Notes under the pieces: generated by a model
Told to the model about the DNA's origin: nothing
Seen by the model: only the letters and a program-made list of their open reading frames with translations
The model's database searches: none
Shown: positions 7,221 through 11,357 of the stretch, one piece after another
How positions within the stretch are numbered: the stretch's first letter is position 1
Layout of the letters: each line of letters starts with the position of its first letter
Translations under genes and position numbers: made by a program
Assembly: GCA_023406965.1 (NCBI GenBank)
Contig: JAEXTI010000135.1
Location: forward strand, 1-11,357
Reading direction: 5' to 3'
Source of the DNA: Chloroflexota bacterium
Lineage (GTDB): Bacteria; Chloroflexota; Anaerolineae; Anaerolineales; Anaerolineaceae
DNA: 11,357 bases

Positions 7221-7277
7221 CCCGAATTTGAGGTATTCGTGAGGTGCGAAGCAGCTCACGAATACCTCAAATTCGGG
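7221..7277. repeat. Perfect 23-bp inverted repeat between regulator and YgeY-like gene
   Basis: Arms CCCGAATTTGAGGTATTCG plus TGAG (7221-7243) and its exact complement (7255-7277) flank 11 bases. After one mismatch, three more pairs close on a GAA loop, so the transcript could form a hairpin of about 27 bp. The right arm covers the last three codons and the stop of the GntR gene. The structure ends 49 bases before the downstream ATG. On the minus strand CATCTTCC follows, with no T-run, so classical termination is unlikely. It may stabilise or be processed from the mRNA, reduce read-through, or be a remnant of a small mobile palindrome. Confidence 0.9.
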
Positions 7278-8058
7278 ACTTTTCTTCACCTTCTGAGTGG
7301 TTATAAATGTTATTGCCCAGCGGGCGGACTTCACCGACCCGGCGCACGATTTGGAAGCGGAAATAGCCAGGGAGGAAGTAGCTGGAAGAATAATCGACCA
7401 CCCGATCTTCGGCCGAGTAGAGGCGGGCGGAGAACATGAGCAGCACGTCGCCGCGCTGGATTTCGAGCAGCCTGCCCACTTCGCCGGAAGCGGAATAAGC
7501 GCGAACCTCGGCGACAGAATGGGCCAGGCGAGGCGAGCCCCGCATGAGAATCAGGTCGAGGACGGAGCCGGTGAAACCTTGTTGCAGATCTTCGGGGGTG
7601 AGCACGTCTTCAGGAAGGATATCTACCAGGTAAGCTACCGGGCGCCCGCGAGCCTGGATGACGCGACCGACATGGATCAAAGGGGTGCCTTCAGGTAAAT
7701 TGAGCGCTTCGGCCTGTTCGGCATCGGCGTTGATCTCCTGAATGCGCAAGTCACCCATCGAGACTTCCAGCCCCATGCGGTGGGCTATGCTCTCGATGCT
7801 TTCCAGCACTTCCAGGCCGGTATCCAGGACGGCGCTCTTGCCGACGACGAACGTGCCTACACCCTGGCGGCGGCGAATCAAGCCCTGGCCCTCAAATGAG
7901 CGCATGGCCTCGCGCAGCGTTGCGCGAGACACGCCCAATTGGCGAGCCAGTTCCGGCTCGGCAGGCAGACGTCCCCCCGAAGGAGTGGATGCAATTAATT
8001 CCGCCAGCACGGCTTGCAGGCGATGGTACGGCGCGATGGTGGCAGCAGATTGTGACAA
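7267..8058 (-). CDS. GntR-family (HutC/UTRA) transcriptional regulator
   Basis: Cytoplasmic one-component regulator, 263 aa. The N-terminal winged helix (about 10-75) contains RLPAEPELARQLGVSRATLR (30-49) and EGQGLIRRRQGVGTFV (56-71), the GntR hallmark. Residues about 95-240 fit a UTRA effector domain, the ligand-sensing half of HutC-type members (for example LPEGTPLIHVGRVIQARGRP, 121-140, and a DYSSSYFLPGYFRF stretch near 222-235). The start is TTG at 8058, supported by AAGGAGG 5 nt upstream; no ATG fits as well. It lies 26 bases after the adenine deaminase gene inside the operon, which suggests autoregulation and control by a purine or breakdown product. Candidate targets are the dyads by the promoter at 11302-11355. 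The effector is unknown. Confidence 0.92.
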   Translation of the reverse strand: MSQSAATIAPYHRLQAVLAELIASTPSGGRLPAEPELARQLGVSRATLREAMRSFEGQGLIRRRQGVGTFVVGKSAVLDTGLEVLESIESIAHRMGLEVSMGDLRIQEINADAEQAEALNLPEGTPLIHVGRVIQARGRPVAYLVDILPEDVLTPEDLQQGFTGSVLDLILMRGSPRLAHSVAEVRAYSASGEVGRLLEIQRGDVLLMFSARLYSAEDRVVDYSSSYFLPGYFRFQIVRRVGEVRPLGNNIYNHSEGEEKSRI

Positions 8059-8084
8059 GACGGCCTCCTTCCCTGAAAAGGGGC

Positions 8085-9890
8085 TTACTCCAAAACGTCA
8101 ATGACCCGGAAATGTTTTACGTCCACGAGTCCCAGATCGGAAATGCGCAACTCGGGGATAACCACTAACCCCAGCAGGCTCATTTGCATGTTCGGATTAT
8201 TCAATTTGCAGCCGCAGGAGCGGAACCCTTCCAGGATTGTATCGGCCTGGGCGGCAACCTCGACAGCGGGTTTATTGGAAACCAGCCCGGCGATGGGCAG
8301 TTCCACCTCACCGACGATTTTTCCGCGGCGCACAACCACCTGCCCGCCGCCGGTTTTGGCCAGCCGATTGGCAGCCAGGGCCATGTCGCCATCGTCTGTG
8401 CCGATGACTATCATTTGGTGGCTGTCGTGGGCGATGGTGGTGGCCAGGCCGCACGGTTCGGTGAGACCAAAGCCCTGAACCAACCCAACCTGCACGCGGC
8501 CGCTGTTGCCGTGGCGCTCCACCATCGCCACCTTGGCCAGGTCATTGTGCAAATCGGCGTGAACTTCGCCTTTGCGGGCCGTGACGGGCAGGAGGAGATG
8601 GCGGGTGGGGGCCTGGTTCTCGATGACGCCGATGACGTGAGCCTGGATGCGGCCTTCGTGAGCGGGCGCAACCAGTCTGAAATCGGCGGCATTGAGCGAG
8701 CGAGGCAGATGTACCGACTTGACCGCCCAATCGGGGTAGGGAATACCGGGTGTTTCAGCCAGCATCTGCCCGTCTTGCGCCACCACCTTGCCGCGGGCGA
8801 TGACCGTTTGGGGGGTGAAGGAAGGCAGGTCGGGCACGATGAGCAGGTCGGCGTAGCGCCCTGGGGCAATCTGGCCGATTTCACGACCCAGGCCAAAATG
8901 TTCGGCGGTGTTGATGGTGGCCATTTGCAGGGCCATCATGGGGGGCAGACCCTGGGCAATGGCGTGGCGCACCACGCGGTCCATGTGCCCATCGTTGATC
9001 AGAGTGGCCGAATGGGAATCGTCGGTGCACAACAGGAAGTTGCGCGGATCGAGACGCAGTTCGGTGATGGCGCGCACCTGCTCAGCCACGTCATGCCAGG
9101 CTGAGCCGAAGCGCAGCATGGCTTTCATTCCCTGGCGAACACGGGCAACGGCATCCTCGACGCGGGTGCCTTCGTGGTCGTCCATGGCTCCACCGGCCAC
9201 ATAGCCGTGAAAGTCCAGGTCCAACTCGGCCACGGGATAATGCCCGCCGATGACGCGGTTGGCCTTGCGGGTGGCTTCCAGCTTGGCATGGACATCCGAA
9301 TCGCAAAAAGATACGCCAGGATAATTCATCATTTCACCCAGGCCGATGATGCCAGGCCATTCGAGGGCTTCGGCGATTTCCTGGGGGCCCAGCTCGGCGC
9401 CGGAAGATTCGAGGCCGGGGGCGGAAGGGACGCAGGAGGGCACCTGCACAAAGATGTGCACCGGTTGGAGGGCGGCTTCGTGGACCATGAGACGCACGCC
9501 GCGCAGCCCAAGGACGTTGGCAATTTCATGCGGATCGACGAACATGCCGGTGGTGCCGTGGGGAACCACTGCGCGGGTGAATTGAGACACGGTGAGCATG
9601 CCCGACTCGACGTGCATGTGCGCATCCAGCAATCCGGGGGTCACATAACGCCCGGCGGCGTCGATAACCACGGTGTCGGAGCCAATGGTGTGGGTGGCTT
9701 TGGGGCCAACAAAGGCAATGCGCTCGCCGAGAATGGCGATGTCGGTGTTGGGGACAATTTCGCCGGATTGGACGCACACCCAGCGGGCGTTGCGAATGAC
9801 CAGGTCGGCGGGAACGCGCCCCATGGCGCAATCAACCAGCGGGCGGGAGTCGGTGAGGCGGAAGGAATCCATGTGTTTTGTTTCAGCCAT
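8085..9890 (-). CDS. ade: Adenine deaminase (Ade, amidohydrolase superfamily)
   Basis: Cytoplasmic metalloenzyme converting adenine to hypoxanthine and ammonia. At 601 aa it is in the usual range. The metal-binding HMH (91-93) in GLLDAHMHVESGMLT and the following HGTTGMFVDPHEIANVLG (111-128) are diagnostic of bacterial Ade. Also visible are IGLGEMMNYPGV (182-193, E186), GGHYP (215-219, H217), FLLCTDDSHS (285-294), and the C-terminal cap stretch LNNPNMQMSLLGLVVIPEL. ATG at 9890 overlaps the stop of the upstream deaminase by 8 nt (ATGGCTGA) and lacks a clear ribosome site, so translation is probably coupled. An ATG at 9872 is possible but no better. Beside an oxopurine deaminase it supplies hypoxanthine for oxidation. 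The family is firm; other 6-aminopurines could be accepted. Confidence 0.93.
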   Translation of the reverse strand: MAETKHMDSFRLTDSRPLVDCAMGRVPADLVIRNARWVCVQSGEIVPNTDIAILGERIAFVGPKATHTIGSDTVVIDAAGRYVTPGLLDAHMHVESGMLTVSQFTRAVVPHGTTGMFVDPHEIANVLGLRGVRLMVHEAALQPVHIFVQVPSCVPSAPGLESSGAELGPQEIAEALEWPGIIGLGEMMNYPGVSFCDSDVHAKLEATRKANRVIGGHYPVAELDLDFHGYVAGGAMDDHEGTRVEDAVARVRQGMKAMLRFGSAWHDVAEQVRAITELRLDPRNFLLCTDDSHSATLINDGHMDRVVRHAIAQGLPPMMALQMATINTAEHFGLGREIGQIAPGRYADLLIVPDLPSFTPQTVIARGKVVAQDGQMLAETPGIPYPDWAVKSVHLPRSLNAADFRLVAPAHEGRIQAHVIGVIENQAPTRHLLLPVTARKGEVHADLHNDLAKVAMVERHGNSGRVQVGLVQGFGLTEPCGLATTIAHDSHQMIVIGTDDGDMALAANRLAKTGGGQVVVRRGKIVGEVELPIAGLVSNKPAVEVAAQADTILEGFRSCGCKLNNPNMQMSLLGLVVIPELRISDLGLVDVKHFRVIDVLE

Positions 9891-11268
9891 TCAAGATGCG
9901 TTTTGCAGAACGGTTGTGGCGTTCCACCAGGGTGGGGATATCCAGCAGGGCATGGTGGCCGTTTTCAACCACCACCTGCCCGTGAACGATGTTCCAATCG
10001 ACGTTTTGCGGGGCGCAGAAAACCAACGCAGCCAGTGGATCGTGCAGCGCCCCGGCATAGGTGAGCTTGTCGAGGCGCACGGCAGCCAGGTCGGCGCACT
10101 TGCCCACTTCGAGCGAGCCGATATCGCTGCGCCCTAGCACCGCCGCGCCGCCCAGGGTGGCCAGCTCGAGGGCTTCGCGGGCGGTCATCAGTTTGCGAGC
10201 GGGGTCGTTGGACAGCGAGAAACCGGTGATGCCTTCTTTGAGGCGCGAGAGGAGCAGCGCCTGGCGCGCTTCGGCCAGCATGTGGGAACCGTCGTTGCTG
10301 GCTGAACCGTCAACCCCCAGGCCGACGTTGACGCCCGCCGCGCGGAGTTCCTTGATCGGGGCGATACCGGAAGCCAGGCGCATATTCGAGGAGGGGCAGT
10401 GGGCCACGCCGCAGCGGTGAGTGGCGTAAACCTGAATCTCCTCGGCGTTTACATAGACCGAGTGGGCGAACCATACGTCTCCGCCGACCCAATCGACGGA
10501 TTGCATGTACCCAACCGGACGGTAGCCAAACTTTTGCAGGCAGAAGGCTTCTTCGTCTTCGGTCTCGGCCAGGTGAGTGTGCAGGTGCACGCCGTAATGG
10601 CGGGCCAGTTTGGCCGATTCGCGCATCAGGTCGCCAGTGACGGAGAAGGGCGAGCAGGGGGCCAGCACAATCTGGCAGAAGGAGCCGGGGCGCGGGTCGT
10701 GGTAGGTTTCGATCAGGCGCTGCGAATCGGTCAGGATGTGCGCTTCGCTGTCGACGACGCTGTCGGGGGGCAGGCCGCCCTGACTTTCGCCGAGGCTCAT
10801 CGAGCCGCGGGAGGCGTGCAGGCGCAGGCCGGTCTGGCGGGCGGCTTCAATCTCATCGTCCAGGCGCGAGCCGTTGGGGAACAGGTAGAGGTGATCGGAG
10901 GCGGTGGTGCAGCCGGAGAGGGCCAGTTCGGCCAGGGCCACCTGGGTGGAAACGAAGATATCTTCGGGCTCCATGCGCGCCCAAATGGGGTACAGGGTGG
11001 TCAACCAGTTGAACAGGTTGGCATCCTGGGCGGCAGGCACGGCGCGGGTGAGGGTTTGGTAGAAATGGTGGTGGGTGTTGATGAGGCCGGGGAAGACAAC
11101 ACACCCACTGAGATCGATGGTACGGTCAGCAGTGGGTGGTAGTGTTTCGGTAGGGCCGATTTGTTCGATCAGGCCATCTCGGGCAAACAGGCCTCCCTGG
11201 GGAATCTCACGACGATGGGCGTCCATCGTCACCAGGAGTTGGGCATTTTTTATGAGAAGGGTCGCCAT
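9883..11268 (-). CDS. 8-oxoguanine deaminase-type amidohydrolase
   Basis: Mononuclear-metal deaminase of the AtzA/TrzN/guanine deaminase group, 461 aa from ATG at 11268, which has GGAG 6 nt upstream. An in-frame GTG at 11280 overlaps that site and is less likely. Predicted ligands are H66 and H68 (NTHHHFYQ), H232 (HTHLAET, with E235), H269 (WFAHSV) and D320 (GVDGSASND). Stretches such as ASRGSMSLGESQGGLPPD (152-169), APCSPFSV (203-210) and AHCPSSNMRLASGIAP (289-304) are those I associate with bacterial 8-oxoguanine deaminases, which make urate from 8-oxoguanine. It differs clearly from E. coli SsnA. It leads the operon behind a strong promoter. Guanine deaminase or s-triazine aminohydrolase activity is possible; the purine context favours an oxopurine. 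Confidence 0.88.
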   Translation of the reverse strand: MATLLIKNAQLLVTMDAHRREIPQGGLFARDGLIEQIGPTETLPPTADRTIDLSGCVVFPGLINTHHHFYQTLTRAVPAAQDANLFNWLTTLYPIWARMEPEDIFVSTQVALAELALSGCTTASDHLYLFPNGSRLDDEIEAARQTGLRLHASRGSMSLGESQGGLPPDSVVDSEAHILTDSQRLIETYHDPRPGSFCQIVLAPCSPFSVTGDLMRESAKLARHYGVHLHTHLAETEDEEAFCLQKFGYRPVGYMQSVDWVGGDVWFAHSVYVNAEEIQVYATHRCGVAHCPSSNMRLASGIAPIKELRAAGVNVGLGVDGSASNDGSHMLAEARQALLLSRLKEGITGFSLSNDPARKLMTAREALELATLGGAAVLGRSDIGSLEVGKCADLAAVRLDKLTYAGALHDPLAALVFCAPQNVDWNIVHGQVVVENGHHALLDIPTLVERHNRSAKRILNG

Positions 11269-11301
11269 TCCTGACTCCACAAAGGGTATTTTCGCAGAGC
11301 G

Positions 11302-11313
11302 AAGGGATCCCTT
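11302..11313. promoter_or_regulatory. 12-bp palindrome at the predicted transcription start, candidate operator
   Basis: AAGGGATCCCTT is perfectly self-complementary. It sits about 3-14 bases downstream of the -10 hexamer (11316-11321), so it would span the transcription start. This is a classical repressor position. The GntR-type protein encoded in the same operon is a candidate binder, by inference. The same bases could also pair in RNA: AAAGGG (11281-11286) complements CCCTTT (11309-11314), enclosing a TTCGC/GCGAA mini-hairpin (11291-11303). Confidence 0.4.
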
Positions 11314-11315
11314 TC

Positions 11316-11344
11316 AGTGTAACGACAAACTGCTAAAAAGTCAA
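11316..11344 (-). promoter_or_regulatory. Sigma70-type promoter of the purine-catabolic operon
   Basis: On the minus strand, TTGACT (11344-11339) and TACACT (11321-11316) are separated by exactly 17 bases. Five of six -35 bases and four of six -10 bases match the consensus. Transcription would start near 11309, giving a 5' leader of about 40 bases before the ATG at 11268. It is the best promoter in the window and lies upstream of all six catabolic genes. Confidence 0.72.
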
Positions 11345-11355
11345 TTGTCAGACAA
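11345..11355. promoter_or_regulatory. Palindrome TTGTCAGACAA beside the -35, GntR-like operator candidate
   Basis: TTGTC and GACAA are perfect 5-bp arms around one base, directly abutting the -35 hexamer. It fits the FadR-type GntR half-site pattern TNGT-N3-ACNA exactly, although the regulator in this operon has a UTRA rather than an FCD domain. The 9-mer TGTTGTCTG recurs on the minus strand at 3617-3609 in the transporter leader. Binding by the operon's regulator is inference. Confidence 0.5.
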
Positions 11356-11357
11356 CA

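Noticed and set aside
9174..10064. Plus-strand open frame spanning the junction of the two deaminase genes
   Set aside because: Gly/His-rich antisense shadow covering parts of two well-supported genes; not a plausible protein.
1..11357. CRISPR arrays, tRNA or rRNA genes, insertion sequences, phage genes
   Set aside because: No spaced direct repeats, cloverleaf-like or rRNA-like segments, transposase motifs or phage proteins were seen.

Overview
The window is a densely packed bacterial segment in which every recognised gene reads leftward on the minus strand. Base composition is moderately GC-rich by eye. The lipoprotein-type binding protein, strong AGGAGG-like ribosome sites and a clear sigma70-like promoter are all bacterial. 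The protein flavour would fit an anaerobic or facultative lineage such as Chloroflexota (Anaerolineae), but no marker gene is present and this placement is a weak guess.

Right-hand unit (about 11345 down to 3876). A TTGACT-17-TACACT promoter near the right edge precedes six genes in series. They encode an 8-oxoguanine deaminase-type amidohydrolase, an adenine deaminase (8-nt overlap), a GntR/UTRA regulator with a TTG start, an M20 metallohydrolase close to E. coli YgeY, a transcarbamylase close to E. coli YgeW, and a carbamate kinase. A 33-base palindromic hairpin followed by TTTT ends the unit. A near-perfect 23-bp inverted repeat separates the regulator from the YgeY-like gene.

Left-hand unit (about 3870 down to base 1 and beyond). 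A 358-base gene-free stretch holds the terminator, candidate operators and a leader that can fold in mutually exclusive ways. After it come a BMP-family nucleoside/purine-binding lipoprotein, a double-domain ABC ATPase, and the first permease of the transporter, which is cut by the window edge. A second permease would be expected just outside.

Together the genes suggest purine uptake and catabolism. The BMP transporter would import nucleosides or purines. The deaminases would convert adenine to hypoxanthine and 8-oxoguanine to urate. The YgeY- and YgeW-like enzymes would process ureido (carbamoyl-amino) intermediates of ring degradation, releasing carbamoyl phosphate. Carbamate kinase would use that to make ATP, ammonia and CO2. 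This resembles the E. coli xdh-ygeWXY-hyuA-yqeA-ssnA region in content, but not in order. No xanthine dehydrogenase, ring-opening enzyme, YgeX or HyuA is in the window. The pathway reading is inference from family and context.
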